Counted from the stretch's first letter, positions 1-8,645 are shown. The stretch is 64,000 nt of DNA from CALMEC01 sp963706315 (GCA_963706315.1 CAVPMA010000012.1:46289-110288), one strand, 5' to 3'. Notes: generated by a model from the sequence alone, not told the origin. Made by a program: numbers and translations.

Positions 1-2
1 CG

Positions 3-1052
3 CCCCGTGGCGCACTGATCGACCGCTACCGCGACCTGCTGCCCGTCACCGCGTCGACTCCGGTGGTGACGCTGGGGGAGGGGGGCACGCCGCTGGTGCG
101 GCTCGACCGGCTCTCGGAGCGGCTCGGCCTCGACATCCACGTCAAGCTGGAGGGGATGAACCCCACCGGCAGCTTCAAGGACCGGGGCATGACCGTGGCG
201 CTGTCGAAGGCCGTCGAGGATGGGGCGGAGGCGGTCATCTGCGCCTCGACGGGCAACACGTCCGCGTCGGCCGCCGCGTACGCGGCCAAGGCGGGGATCC
301 GCGCCGCGGTGCTCATCCCCGAGGGCAAGATCGCGGCCGGGAAGCTTGCGCAGGCCCTCGTGCACGGCGCGAGGGTGCTCTCGATCGAGGGCAACTTCGA
401 CCAGGCCCTCGACATGGTGCGGGAGGTCGTGGAGCGCCACCGAGTCGCCCTCGTCAACTCCATCAACCCGTTCCGCATCGCGGGCCAGAAGACCGGGGCC
501 TACGAGGTGTGCGACGCGCTCGGGGACGCACCCGATGCACTGTGCATCCCGGTGGGAAACGCGGGCAACATCACCGCCTACTGGGCGGGGTTCCGCACCT
601 ACCGCGAGATGGAGCGGTCGCGGCAGCTGCCGAAGATGTTCGGCTTCCAGGCCGCCGGCGCCGCGCCGCTCGTGCTCGGCCACACCGTCGAGCATCCGGA
701 GACCGTCGCCACGGCGATCCGGATTGGCAACCCCGCGCGCGGCGACGAGGCGCTGGCGGCGGTGCACGAGAGCGACGGCGCCATCGACGCGGTTACCGAC
801 GACGAGATCCTGGCCGCGTACTCGCTGCTGGCCCGGTCCGAGGGGGTCTTCTGCGAGCCGGCTTCGGCGGCATCGGTGGCGGGTCTCCTCAAGCGCCACG
901 CGGCCGGAGGCTTCGCCGAGGGTGACCGGGTCGTCTGCGTGCTCACCGGGCACGGGCTCAAGGATCCCGATACCGCAATCGCCGACCAGACCGAGGGCGT
1001 GATGGTCGTGCCGGCAACGCTGGCCGCAGTGGAGGAGGCCCTCTTCGCCTGA
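3..1052 (+). CDS. thrC: Threonine synthase (5' end outside window)
   Basis: PLP-dependent enzyme that converts O-phosphohomoserine to threonine, the last step of threonine synthesis. The open frame runs from the window edge and the first visible residues (PRGALIDRYRDLLPV) match the usual N-terminus, so only a short 5' part is missing; the internal GTG at 63 is not the start. The fold-type II PLP motif NPTGSFKDRG is present with the Schiff-base lysine near visible residue 59, followed by the STGNTSAS phosphate loop. Homoserine kinase follows directly, so the last two steps of the pathway are adjacent and probably cotranscribed. Confidence 0.95.
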   Translation, partial: PRGALIDRYRDLLPVTASTPVVTLGEGGTPLVRLDRLSERLGLDIHVKLEGMNPTGSFKDRGMTVALSKAVEDGAEAVICASTGNTSASAAAYAAKAGIRAAVLIPEGKIAAGKLAQALVHGARVLSIEGNFDQALDMVREVVERHRVALVNSINPFRIAGQKTGAYEVCDALGDAPDALCIPVGNAGNITAYWAGFRTYREMERSRQLPKMFGFQAAGAAPLVLGHTVEHPETVATAIRIGNPARGDEALAAVHESDGAIDAVTDDEILAAYSLLARSEGVFCEPASAASVAGLLKRHAAGGFAEGDRVVCVLTGHGLKDPDTAIADQTEGVMVVPATLAAVEEALFA

Positions 1053-1062
1053 GTCGCTTCGC

Positions 1063-1971
1063 ATCGTCGCGCCGGCCACGTCGGCCAACCTGGGACCCGG
1101 GTTCGACACGCTCGCCCTCGCCCTCGACCTGGCGAACTCCGTCACGGTGACCCGTCGTCCCGGCCCGCTCGAGGTGCACGTCACAGGGGAGGGGGCCGGT
1201 GAGCTTCCCGAGAGCGCCGAGAACCTCGTCTGCCGCGCCATGACGCAGGGGCTCGACTCGCTCGACGGCCTGATCGTGGAATGCGACAACCGCATCCCGC
1301 TCGGCCGAGGCCTTGGCTCCTCCGCGGCCGCGGTGTGCGCCGGCCTCGTGGCGGCCAACGCGCTCGGCGGGCACCGCTGGGCGCCGGACGACCTCCTCCG
1401 TCGCGCGGCGGCGATCGAGGGGCACGCCGACAACGCCGGTGCCTGCATCCTCGGCGGCATCGTCGCGGTCGGGGGCGACGCCCGCGCGGTGCAGATCGCA
1501 CCGCCGGAGGATCTCCTGTTCGTGGCGGTCGTGCCGCGGGAGCGGGTCTCGACGAAGCGTGCGCGGGGCGCGCTCCCCGCGGCGGTGCCGCTCGCCGATG
1601 CGGCCGAGACGCTCGCTCGGGCGATCGGACTGGTGCTCGCGCTTGAGCGTGGCGAGCTGGACGATCTGTACCTGCTGCTCGGCGACCGGTTGCACGAGCC
1701 GTATCGCGCGCCGCTCGTCCCCGGCATCGACCGGCTCCGCGGCCTGTGTGGCGAGCACGGATGCCTCGGGGTCACGATCTCCGGCTCGGGGCCGAGCGTC
1801 CTGCTGTGGTGTCGCCGCGCCGACGCCGCGGGGCTCGCCGCGCGGGCGACCGAGGTGCTGGCCACGGACGGGGTGTCCGCCGAGGTGAGCGTGGTGCGTA
1901 TCGCACCGGGCGGGGTGCGGGCCCGGTGGCTCGACGGCCCCGACACCCGGCTCGCGAAAGCCGTCGGGTAG
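1063..1971 (+). CDS. thrB: Homoserine kinase (start codon unclear)
   Basis: GHMP-family kinase that phosphorylates homoserine to feed threonine synthase just upstream. The conserved N-terminal strand (IVAPATSANLGPGFDT) begins at 1063 and the GHMP ATP loop PLGRGLGSSAA follows about 80 residues later; the C-terminal GSGPS motif is also present. No ATG, GTG or TTG exists in frame between the stop at 1000-1002 and the conserved block; the first canonical codon is GTG 1147, which would remove an essential strand. Either ATC 1063 is used or one base is missing just after the CTGA overlap at 1049-1052. Function is secure, start is not. Confidence 0.88.
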   Translation: MVAPATSANLGPGFDTLALALDLANSVTVTRRPGPLEVHVTGEGAGELPESAENLVCRAMTQGLDSLDGLIVECDNRIPLGRGLGSSAAAVCAGLVAANALGGHRWAPDDLLRRAAAIEGHADNAGACILGGIVAVGGDARAVQIAPPEDLLFVAVVPRERVSTKRARGALPAAVPLADAAETLARAIGLVLALERGELDDLYLLLGDRLHEPYRAPLVPGIDRLRGLCGEHGCLGVTISGSGPSVLLWCRRADAAGLAARATEVLATDGVSAEVSVVRIAPGGVRARWLDGPDTRLAKAVG

Positions 1972-1977
1972 CCCGCT

Positions 1978-3201
1978 TTGGGCCGTCTCGATCTCGCGGC
2001 GGTCCGGGCGCAGTTCGCCGCGCTGGGCGACGGCGTGGCCTACCTCGATGGCCCTGGGGGATCCCAGACGCCGGAGCCGGTGATCGCCGCGATGGCGGCG
2101 TGCCTCCGCACGGCGAACGCCAACCTCGACGGAGCCTTCGCCACCAGCACGGCGGCGGGGGCGATCGTCGCCGCCGGCCGGCAGGCCGCCGCGGAGCTCG
2201 TGGGCGGCGGTGCGAACGAGATCGCGTTCGGACCGAACATGTCCACCCTCAACTTCCTGCTCGCCCATGCGGTCGCGCGCACGTTGGAGCCCGGCGACGA
2301 GATCGTCACGACCGTGCTCGACCATGACGCCAACATCAGCCCGTGGCTGCAGGTGGCAGACGACCACGGCCTCTACGTTCGCACGGTGCCGGTGACCGAC
2401 CCGGACCTCACGATCGACCTGCGGGCCGTGGAGGCGTCGCTCTCGGCGCGTACCCGCGTGGTCGCGTTCACGCTCGCCTCGAACGCGGTCGGCACCGTAC
2501 CCGACGCCAAGCGCATCGCCGACCTCGCCCACGACGCCGGAGCGCTCGCCTGGGCCGATGCGGTCCACTACGCCCCGCACCGGCGCATCGATGTGCGCCG
2601 GCTGGGCGTCGACGTGCTGCTGTGCTCGCCCTACAAGTTCTTCGGTCCGCACCTCGGGGTCGCCTGGGCCCGTCGCCAGCTCCTGGAGTCGTGGCCGGCG
2701 GACCGGGTGCGACCCGCGGACGAGGCCCCGCCCGGGCACCGGTTCGAGCTGGGGACGCAGAGCCACGAGGCGATCGCCGGACTCACCGCGGCGGTCGACT
2801 ACCTGGCGTCGGTCGGATCGGGCCTCGATCGTCGCAGCCGGCTCGACAGCGCGTTTGCCCGCATCCGCGAACACGAGGAGTCGCTGGCCGTGCGGTTCCT
2901 CGAGGGCATCGCGGCGATCGGGGGCGTGACCGTTCACGGCGTCGCCGACCCCCGGCGCATCGGCGAGCGCACCCCGACGTTCTGCCTCAGCATCCCGGGA
3001 CATACCCCGAGACAGGTCGCGGAGCGCTTCGCACAGGACGGCGTGAACGTGTGGGACGGCAACTACTACGCGCCAGAGCTCATGAACCACCTCGGGCTCG
3101 AAGGGCGTGGCGGCGGGGTCCGCATCGGCTTCCTGCACTACACCACCGAGGCGGAGGTCGACCGCGCGGTGACCGCCGTGCGACGGGTCGTCGGCCGGTG
3201 A
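1978..3201 (+). CDS. Cysteine desulfurase-like aminotransferase class V protein
   Basis: Fold-type I PLP enzyme of 407 residues. It resembles the VC1184-type subgroup of cysteine-desulfurase-like proteins (TIGR01976), whose substrate is not established. Visible features are the N-terminal AYLDGPGGSQ segment, the cofactor aspartate in WADAVHY (about residue 194) and the Schiff-base lysine in CSPYKFFGPHLG (about residue 220). There is no clear active-site cysteine loop as in IscS or SufS, so sulfur transfer for Fe-S assembly should not be assumed. The start is TTG 1978, 6 bp after thrB. Its stop overlaps the next gene. Confidence 0.8.
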   Translation: MGRLDLAAVRAQFAALGDGVAYLDGPGGSQTPEPVIAAMAACLRTANANLDGAFATSTAAGAIVAAGRQAAAELVGGGANEIAFGPNMSTLNFLLAHAVARTLEPGDEIVTTVLDHDANISPWLQVADDHGLYVRTVPVTDPDLTIDLRAVEASLSARTRVVAFTLASNAVGTVPDAKRIADLAHDAGALAWADAVHYAPHRRIDVRRLGVDVLLCSPYKFFGPHLGVAWARRQLLESWPADRVRPADEAPPGHRFELGTQSHEAIAGLTAAVDYLASVGSGLDRRSRLDSAFARIREHEESLAVRFLEGIAAIGGVTVHGVADPRRIGERTPTFCLSIPGHTPRQVAERFAQDGVNVWDGNYYAPELMNHLGLEGRGGGVRIGFLHYTTEAEVDRAVTAVRRVVGR

Positions 3202-4052
3202 AGTGGCGTCACGCCACGGGCGTGATCGACTGCACCCGCGGGCATCTGGTCGGGATCGTCAACGCAACACCCGACTCGTTCACCGATGAGGGCGCCCACT
3301 TCGGCCCCGACCGGGCCGTCGCCCACGGCGTGCGCCTGGCGCGGCAGGGGGCGAGCGTCGTGGAGGTCGGCGGCGAGTCGCTGCGGTTCTCGGAGCCGAC
3401 GCCCGTGGACGAGGAGATCGACCGGGTGGTCCCCGTGATACGGAGGCTCGTCGGGCAGGTCGACGTGCCGGTCGCGATCGACACGTTCAAGGCGCCGGTC
3501 GCCGCCGCGGCGATCGCGGCGGGTGCGAGCATCCTCAACGACCCGACCGGTCTGCGTGACCCCGCGATGCACGACGTCGTCGCTGGGAGCGGGGTGGGGG
3601 TCGTGCTCACGCACTTCTTCGGAGAGCCCAAGGTGCGGCCGGAGGCGTTTCCCGCGGTCGACGTGCCCGCCACCATCATCGCCTGGGCTGACGAGGCGAT
3701 CGTCGCGGCCGAGGCGGCGGGAATCGACCCGGAGCGGACCGTGCTCGACCCCGGGCTGGGGCTCGGAAAGTCGCCGGAGCAGGATCTCGACCTTCTGCAC
3801 CGGCTCGCCGAGCTGCATGTCGTGGGCCGGCCCATCTTCGTGCCGATCTCGAACAAGAAGGTCATCGGCGCCGTCACCGGGGCCCTGGCGAAGCAGCGCC
3901 TCGCCGGCACCACGGCCGCGCTGGCCTGGTGCCGTGCCCAGGGCGCGACGATCTTCCGGGTGCACAACGTGCGCTTCCTCGCCCGGGCGCTCACGATGTC
4001 GGACGCCCTCGTCGACGGGGTTCCGGCGCGCTGGCACGACGTTCCCAAGTGA
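3198..4052 (+). CDS. Divergent dihydropteroate synthase-like protein
   Basis: TIM-barrel protein of 284 residues related to FolP, which joins p-aminobenzoate to a pterin pyrophosphate in folate synthesis. The pterin-binding opening NATPDSFTDEG, the VAIDTF strand and DPGLGLGKS are recognisable. Several usual signatures are altered: DIGGEST reads EVGGES, SRKSFIG reads SNKKVIG (the lysine is kept), and RVHDV reads RVHNV. It may be a real but divergent synthase or a paralogue with another role, as known for mycobacterial FolP2. The start is GTG 3198 in a 4 bp GTGA overlap with the previous stop. Confidence 0.75.
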   Translation: MKWRHATGVIDCTRGHLVGIVNATPDSFTDEGAHFGPDRAVAHGVRLARQGASVVEVGGESLRFSEPTPVDEEIDRVVPVIRRLVGQVDVPVAIDTFKAPVAAAAIAAGASILNDPTGLRDPAMHDVVAGSGVGVVLTHFFGEPKVRPEAFPAVDVPATIIAWADEAIVAAEAAGIDPERTVLDPGLGLGKSPEQDLDLLHRLAELHVVGRPIFVPISNKKVIGAVTGALAKQRLAGTTAALAWCRAQGATIFRVHNVRFLARALTMSDALVDGVPARWHDVPK

Positions 4053-5059
4053 TAGGTTCCCGCCCCGTGACCGTCGACCCCAACCGCCCGGACATCTCCC
4101 TCGGGGAGTTCCTCCCCGTCACCGAGAACGCCGCCATCGCCTCCGCGCGCTGGCTCGGCCGGGGCGACAACCACGCCGCCGACGGGGCCGCGGTCGACGC
4201 GATGCGCACCGAGTTCGCGAAGATGCCGATCACCGGTCGGGTCGTGATCGGCGAGGGCGAGAAGGACGAGGCGCCGGAGCTCTACAACGGCGAGATCCTG
4301 GGCGCGGGCGGCCCGGAGTTCGACATCGGCGTCGACCCGCTCGAGGGCACGAGCCTCGTTGCCCGGGGCGACAGTGGCGCGATCGCGATCTGCGTCATCG
4401 CCGAGCCGGGCGGCATCCTTTCGGCGCCCGACATGTACATGCGCAAGCTCTGCGTGGGGGCGACTGCGAAGGGCCGCGTCGACATCGGCGCGCCGGTCGC
4501 GGAGACGCTCGACACCGTCGCCCGCTGCTACCAGCGGCAGGTGCGCGACATCACCGCCATCGTGCTCGACCGCCCGCGCCACGAGGAGCTCATCGACGAA
4601 ATCCGCGCGACGGGCGCCCGCATCCGGCTGATCCCCGACGGCGACATCACCGCCAGCATGTCGGCGGCGGTGCGCGGCACCGGCGACCACGTCTACCTGG
4701 GAACCGGCGGCTCCACCGAGGGCGTCATCACGGCGGCCGCGCTGGAGTGCCTGGGCGGTGAGATCCAGGCGCAGTTCACCCCGAACGACGAGGAGCAGCG
4801 CCGGCGCCTCGTGGAGTTCGGTGTCGAGGATCCCGACAAGGTGCTGTTCACACGCGACCTCGCTTCGGCGCCGCTCTACGTCATCGCCACCGGCGTGACC
4901 GACGGCAACCTGCTGCGCGGCGTGCGGTACTTCGCCGACGGGGCGCGCACCCACTCGATCGCGCTGAACCTCCACCGCGGCACGGTGCGGTTCATCGACA
5001 CGGTGCATCTGTTCGGGCGCACGCCGGTCCACGAGATCCGGCTCGGTGGCGTGTTGTGA
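4049..5059 (+). CDS. glpX: Fructose-1,6-bisphosphatase class II
   Basis: GlpX-type phosphatase that converts fructose 1,6-bisphosphate to fructose 6-phosphate in gluconeogenesis. About 336 residues, normal for the family. The metal-binding signature DPLEGTSLVARG, the IGEGEKDEAP segment and the GTGGSTEG glycine loop are present. GTG 4049 overlaps the previous stop (GTGA) and is preferred; GTG 4067 is an equally readable start. Many actinobacteria rely on GlpX as their only FBPase. The gene sits in the run of 4 bp overlaps from the aminotransferase to the small downstream ORF. Confidence 0.93.
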   Translation: MIGSRPVTVDPNRPDISLGEFLPVTENAAIASARWLGRGDNHAADGAAVDAMRTEFAKMPITGRVVIGEGEKDEAPELYNGEILGAGGPEFDIGVDPLEGTSLVARGDSGAIAICVIAEPGGILSAPDMYMRKLCVGATAKGRVDIGAPVAETLDTVARCYQRQVRDITAIVLDRPRHEELIDEIRATGARIRLIPDGDITASMSAAVRGTGDHVYLGTGGSTEGVITAAALECLGGEIQAQFTPNDEEQRRRLVEFGVEDPDKVLFTRDLASAPLYVIATGVTDGNLLRGVRYFADGARTHSIALNLHRGTVRFIDTVHLFGRTPVHEIRLGGVL

Positions 5060-5358
5060 GCTCGCAGGACGACTTCCCGTTCGCATTTGGCGAGGGGGCG
5101 GCCGACGACTTCAAGGAGCGACTCAAGGACCTGATGCGCGCCCAGCAGGCGGCATTCGAGGAGGTTCAGGCGGAGACCGGCGGCCGGGCGGGGCCGCTGG
5201 AGCGGATCCAGGTCGTGGAGCAGGCAGTCGCGCTCGCCGCGGCGGGGCTCGCGACGCTCGGCCCTCGAGCCACCCCCGAGGAGTCGGCCGACGCGATGGG
5301 CCTCATCTTTGCGCGCGCGATGGCGGCGGTGCAGGGCTCGCTCCGACCGTCGTCGTAG
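5056..5358 (+). CDS. Small hypothetical protein
   Basis: A 100-residue soluble, acidic and alanine-rich protein that I do not recognise. It begins at GTG 5056 in a GTGA overlap with glpX, so it is translationally coupled. The N-terminal half (residues 14-42) is predicted to be helical and charged (DDFKERLKDLMRAQQ), followed by an alanine-rich helix. There is no signal peptide or membrane segment. It is the last gene of the plus-strand operon; the convergent aldehyde dehydrogenase gene ends 13 bp away. Confidence 0.65.
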   Translation: MSSQDDFPFAFGEGAADDFKERLKDLMRAQQAAFEEVQAETGGRAGPLERIQVVEQAVALAAAGLATLGPRATPEESADAMGLIFARAMAAVQGSLRPSS

Positions 5359-5371
5359 CCCCCGGCGCGGG

Positions 5372-6910
5372 TCAGCTGCGCGCCAGCGTCACGTAGCGCG
5401 TCTCGAGGTAGTCGTCCAGCGCGTCGTCGCCGCCGCAGCGCCCCCAGCCGGATTGCTTGACGCCACCGAACGGCGCCGCAACCGATGAAACCCGTCCGCG
5501 GTTGACCGCGACCATGCCGACGTCGAGGGCCGCGCCGACGCGCATGGCCCGGTCCAGGTCGCGCGTGTAGACGTACGCCGCGAGACCCACTTCGGCGTCG
5601 TTGGCGTCGCCGACGACCTCGGCCTCGCGATCGAATACCCGAACGGGGGCGATCGGCCCGAAGATCTCCTCCCGCATCACACGGGCGTCGGCCGGCACGT
5701 CGGCCAGGACGACCGGCGTGAAGAACCAGCCCGGTCCGGGGCGGGGTCCGCCCGCCAGCGCGACCCGAGCGCCGTTGGCGACCGCGTCGTCGACCAGTCC
5801 CGTCAGCCGGTCCCGCTGCGCGGCGCCGATCATCGGGCCCAGCTCGGACTCCGACTCGGTGCCCCGTGCGGTGTGGATGGCGGCGAGACGCTCGCACAGC
5901 AGGTCCGTGAACTCCGCGGCGACCGCTCGGTGCACGGAGAAGCGGTTGGCGGCGGTGCATGCCGCCCCGCCGTTGCGGAGCTTCGCGGCGACCGCGCCCT
6001 CGACGGCGGCGTCGAGGTCGGCGTCTTCGAACACGATGAACGGGGCCTGGCCCCCGAGCTCCAACCCCATGCGCAGCATCCGGCCCGCGGAGCAGGCGAT
6101 CAGATGCCGCCCGACCGCGCCGGAGCCGGTGAACGTGAGCTTGCGCAGGCGCGGATCGCTGAGCAGGTGGTCGGTCGCCCCATCCTGCGACGAGACCACG
6201 ACGTTGAGCACGCCGTCGGGCAGTCCGGCGCCCTGCAGGATGCGAGCGAGCGCGAGCGCGGACAGCGGGGTGAGCTTTGAGGGTCGCAGCAGCACGGTGC
6301 AGCCCGCGCCCAGGGCGCCGCCGATTCCGCGCGCGGGCACTGCCACCGGAAAGTTCCAGGGCGTGATGACGAGGCACGGGCCCACCGGCCGGCGAGTGAC
6401 AATGATGCTCGACGAGCCGTCGGGGTCGTCGCGGAAGCCACCGGTCACCCGGACGGCCTCCTCGGCCGACCACTCCAGGTACCGGGCCGCGAACATGACC
6501 TCGTCGCGCGACTCCGCGAGGGGCTTGCCCATCTCCAGGGTGATGAGCATGGCCAGGGTCTCGACCTCGCGCTCGAGCGCGTCGGCCGCTCGGCGCAGGA
6601 CCCGGGCGCGCTCGCGGGCTGGCTGGGCCGCCCAGCGGGGCTGGACCGCCGCCGCCGCGGTCAGCGCGTCGGTCGCGTCGCGTTCGTCGGCGTCCGCAAC
6701 GCGGCACAGCTCCCTGCCGGTGGAGGGATCCTCGACCGGCAGGGTCTGTCCCGTGGCCGCCGGGCGGAAGCGCCCGTCGATGAGGAGGTCCTTCGGGCAG
6801 CCGCCGATGGCCGCCCACTCGTCCAGCACCGCCAGAATGCCGTCGGAGGCGGACTCATGGCCTCGGGCCGGGGTGGGACGGGGCGCGCGGCCAATGAGCG
6901 TCCGGCTCAT
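5372..6910 (-). CDS. Aldehyde dehydrogenase, succinate-semialdehyde type
   Basis: NAD(P)-dependent aldehyde dehydrogenase of 512 residues. Seen in order: TPWNFPVAVPARG (active-site asparagine region), FTGSGAVGRHL (cofactor glycine motif), LELGGQAPFIV (general-base glutamate), NGGAACTAANRF (catalytic cysteine) and EEIFGPIAPV. The cysteine context resembles succinate-semialdehyde dehydrogenases, but substrate cannot be read from sequence. An AGGAG ribosome site 7 nt upstream fixes the start at ATG 6910 rather than the upstream codons at 6928 or 6943. The gene directly follows a small unknown ORF with a 1 nt gap. Confidence 0.92.
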   Translation of the reverse strand: MSRTLIGRAPRPTPARGHESASDGILAVLDEWAAIGGCPKDLLIDGRFRPAATGQTLPVEDPSTGRELCRVADADERDATDALTAAAAVQPRWAAQPARERARVLRRAADALEREVETLAMLITLEMGKPLAESRDEVMFAARYLEWSAEEAVRVTGGFRDDPDGSSSIIVTRRPVGPCLVITPWNFPVAVPARGIGGALGAGCTVLLRPSKLTPLSALALARILQGAGLPDGVLNVVVSSQDGATDHLLSDPRLRKLTFTGSGAVGRHLIACSAGRMLRMGLELGGQAPFIVFEDADLDAAVEGAVAAKLRNGGAACTAANRFSVHRAVAAEFTDLLCERLAAIHTARGTESESELGPMIGAAQRDRLTGLVDDAVANGARVALAGGPRPGPGWFFTPVVLADVPADARVMREEIFGPIAPVRVFDREAEVVGDANDAEVGLAAYVYTRDLDRAMRVGAALDVGMVAVNRGRVSSVAAPFGGVKQSGWGRCGGDDALDDYLETRYVTLARS

Positions 6911-6911
6911 C

Positions 6912-7277
6912 TCACTGCTCCTGTCCATCGTTCGCCGGGTCATTCCCCATCACCTCGAAGGTGACGCGGACGGGGCCGACGTGGCCGATGCCGAAGGCCT
7001 CGTCGCGGAACCCCAAGCGCGAGGTCACCACGTCCGCCAGGTCGTGCTGGCCGGGTGAGAAGTAGCCCAGAACGAGTCGTCGCTCGCCGATGAGAACGGT
7101 CAACTCGCCTTCGATTGTGACGGTTTCGCGGTCGCTCATGAGTGGCTCCGGGGTCGTCGTGGTCGTCCGCAGGACCTCGCGCAACACCGCGTCGGCGTTC
7201 ATCGCGTGAAGCTGGCGACGACGGGCGGCGGCGAAGGCATCGAAGTCCGGCGGCCATTCCTTGGTGTGCTCGTTCAT
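6912..7277 (-). CDS. Hypothetical protein upstream of aldehyde dehydrogenase
   Basis: A protein of 121 residues with no recognised family. The N-terminal part (MNEHTKEWPPDFDAFAAARRR) is charged; the C-terminal part looks like short beta strands (TVTIEGELTVLIGERRLVLGYF, FGIGHVGPVRVTFEVMG). No signal peptide or membrane segment is visible. The ATG at 7277 is chosen because upstream extension reads like intergenic DNA. It ends one base before the dehydrogenase start, so the two form an operon. A role with the dehydrogenase is only inferred from position. Confidence 0.55.
   Translation of the reverse strand: MNEHTKEWPPDFDAFAAARRRQLHAMNADAVLREVLRTTTTTPEPLMSDRETVTIEGELTVLIGERRLVLGYFSPGQHDLADVVTSRLGFRDEAFGIGHVGPVRVTFEVMGNDPANDGQEQ
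6918..6922 (-). promoter_or_regulatory. Shine-Dalgarno for the aldehyde dehydrogenase
   Basis: AGGAG on the minus strand, 7 nt before ATG 6910 and inside the last codons of the upstream gene. It decides between three in-frame start codons. Confidence 0.75.
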
Positions 7278-7371
7278 GGGATGCACGGTAGGCCGCGACG
7301 CCGAGCAAGTCATGACAAGGCCTTGCCATCTTGTGCCGGCGCCCCTGACCATCATCACGACGGGCGGCTTG

Positions 7372-7500
7372 TTACACGGTCGAGAGGCCAAGGAGCCCGC
7401 GCTCGCCGCCGGCGGCGACCGCGGCGGCGCGGCTCTTGACTCCGAGCCTGGCGAAGATGTTCGCGACGTGGCGGATGACGGTGTTCTCGCTCAGCACGGG
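7372..7500 (-). pseudogene. C-terminal remnant of a LuxR-type HTH regulator
   Basis: The minus strand reads VLSENTVIRHVANIFARLGV followed by KSRAAAVAAGGERG and a TAA stop at 7372-7374. This is the second half of a LuxR/NarL helix-turn-helix domain, including the recognition helix. The frame loses all similarity upstream of about 7498, and no start codon or N-terminal domain exists. Opposite-strand coding for another truncated protein begins at the same point, so the gene was cut by a rearrangement or joined wrongly in assembly. Confidence 0.75.
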
Positions 7501-7757
7501 CGATCTGCGCCCTTGTCCTGTTCGGCGGGCGCAGCGAGACCCTGCGCGGGCTCGGCGGCCCCGGCCGTGACGAGCGCTGGGCCAGGATCGACGTACACGC
7601 GACGGCCGTGACCGGGATGGTCACGATCCTGCTCATCATCGGGGCCTGGCTCGTGGAGATCGCCAGGGGGAACGACGGCAACCCCTACGGGCTCGTCGGT
7701 GCGGTAGGTGGCCTGGTGCACATCGTGAGCGTCGCGGTCCTCCGCTGGCGCTCGTAG
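7500..7757 (+). pseudogene. C-terminal remnant of a small membrane protein
   Basis: The plus strand is open from 7479 to TAG 7755-7757. From about 7500 it reads like the end of an integral membrane protein: ALVLFGGRSETLRGL, then VTGMVTILLIIGAWLVEIA, a GNDGNPYGLVGAVGG turn and a final helix VHIVSVAVLRWRS. No ATG, GTG or TTG precedes this part, and a stop lies at 7476-7478. Two membrane segments remain, and the missing N-terminus would normally carry more. It abuts the LuxR remnant on the opposite strand, so both genes are broken at one junction. Confidence 0.6.
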
Positions 7758-7760
7758 CGA

Positions 7761-8099
7761 CTACTCGGGGTCGTCGCCCCCGCGGGCCTCGTCGCGCACG
7801 AGGCGCAGCTCGAAGCGCACGTCCTTGAGCGCGGCGCGGGCCTCGTCGGCGAGCCGCCGCAGGTCCGCGAGCTCCGCGGCGACGGCCGCGACCTCCTGAC
7901 GGGTGGTGCGCCAGGAGCTGCCGACGAGGTCGACGAGCACCTCGAGGTCCTCGACGATCGCGGTCTGCTCGCTCGCGCGCATCCCGGATGCCGGCTGGGG
8001 GCCCGGCTCGCTCGCGGCCCGCGCCCTCATCTCACCGAGATCCGCCTCCAGCCGACGAACCGCGTCCAACACGTCGCGCGGGTCGTGGCTGCCGCTCAC
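7761..8099 (-). CDS. Hypothetical coiled-coil protein
   Basis: A 112-residue protein rich in Ala, Glu, Arg and Leu. It has two helical heptad-like stretches, residues 5-28 (VLDAVRRLEADLGEMRAR) and about 60-100 (EVAAVAAELADLRRLADEAR), which look like a coiled coil. No membrane segment or known domain is visible. GTG 8099 overlaps the stop of the upstream gene (GTGA); the upstream ATG at 8132 would give a long overlap and is less likely. Function is unknown; it is co-expressed with the 155-residue gene before it. Confidence 0.6.
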   Translation of the reverse strand: MSGSHDPRDVLDAVRRLEADLGEMRARAASEPGPQPASGMRASEQTAIVEDLEVLVDLVGSSWRTTRQEVAAVAAELADLRRLADEARAALKDVRFELRLVRDEARGGDDPE

Positions 8100-8563
8100 G
8101 GCGATTCGGTTCCGAACCCGACCGCCGACCAATCCGGCTTGTCGATGATCTCCTCGATGATGTCCGAGGTGACGGTGCAGCGGTAGGTGAAGCCGCTCTC
8201 CTCGAGCACCGGCTCGACGAGGTCCTCCTTGATCTGCTGGTCCACCCAGGCGCCCCGGAACACGAGCTTGCGGAGCCAGTGGACGAGGTCGTCGTCGAAG
8301 CCGAGGAGGGCGTCGCGGTGCTCCTCCAGATGGCTTGCGAGACGCCCGTCGCTCTTGACCTCGCCGTGGGCGACGAGCTCGACGAGCTGGTCGAGGTCCT
8401 CATCCGACAGCTCCCCGGGCTTCACGAACGCCAGCTGCACGGCGGCGTGCTCGGAGCGCTCGCGGAAGTCGCGGCTGTTGAACTTGAACCGGAACTTCCC
8501 GAACTCCATGGTGAAGTCGGTGCCCGACTGGTAGTTCGAAGGTGTCTTGCGCGATTGTGCCAT
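8096..8563 (-). CDS. Hypothetical protein, 155 residues
   Basis: Soluble acidic protein that starts at ATG 8563 (MAQSRKTPSNYQSG). The longer open frame upstream of this codon runs antisense through the DUF192 gene and is not coding. I see no motif that assigns a family. Residues 50-75 are acidic and helical (LSDEDLDQLVELV), and the end is beta-like (SGFTYRCTVTSDIIEEI). It forms an operon with the coiled-coil gene downstream and is divergent from the DUF192 gene, 82 bp away. Confidence 0.6.
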   Translation of the reverse strand: MAQSRKTPSNYQSGTDFTMEFGKFRFKFNSRDFRERSEHAAVQLAFVKPGELSDEDLDQLVELVAHGEVKSDGRLASHLEEHRDALLGFDDDLVHWLRKLVFRGAWVDQQIKEDLVEPVLEESGFTYRCTVTSDIIEEIIDKPDWSAVGFGTESP

Positions 8564-8645
8564 GAGCAGTGGCTCCCCCAGGAAGCGGGCCGAGTGTACC
8601 AACGCCTTTCGGACGCTCTTCGCTGACGCCTGGCACGATCCTGCC

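Noticed and set aside
958..3138. 726-codon open frame on the minus strand
   Set aside because: Arginine- and histidine-rich text antisense to thrB and the aminotransferase; a GC-driven shadow.
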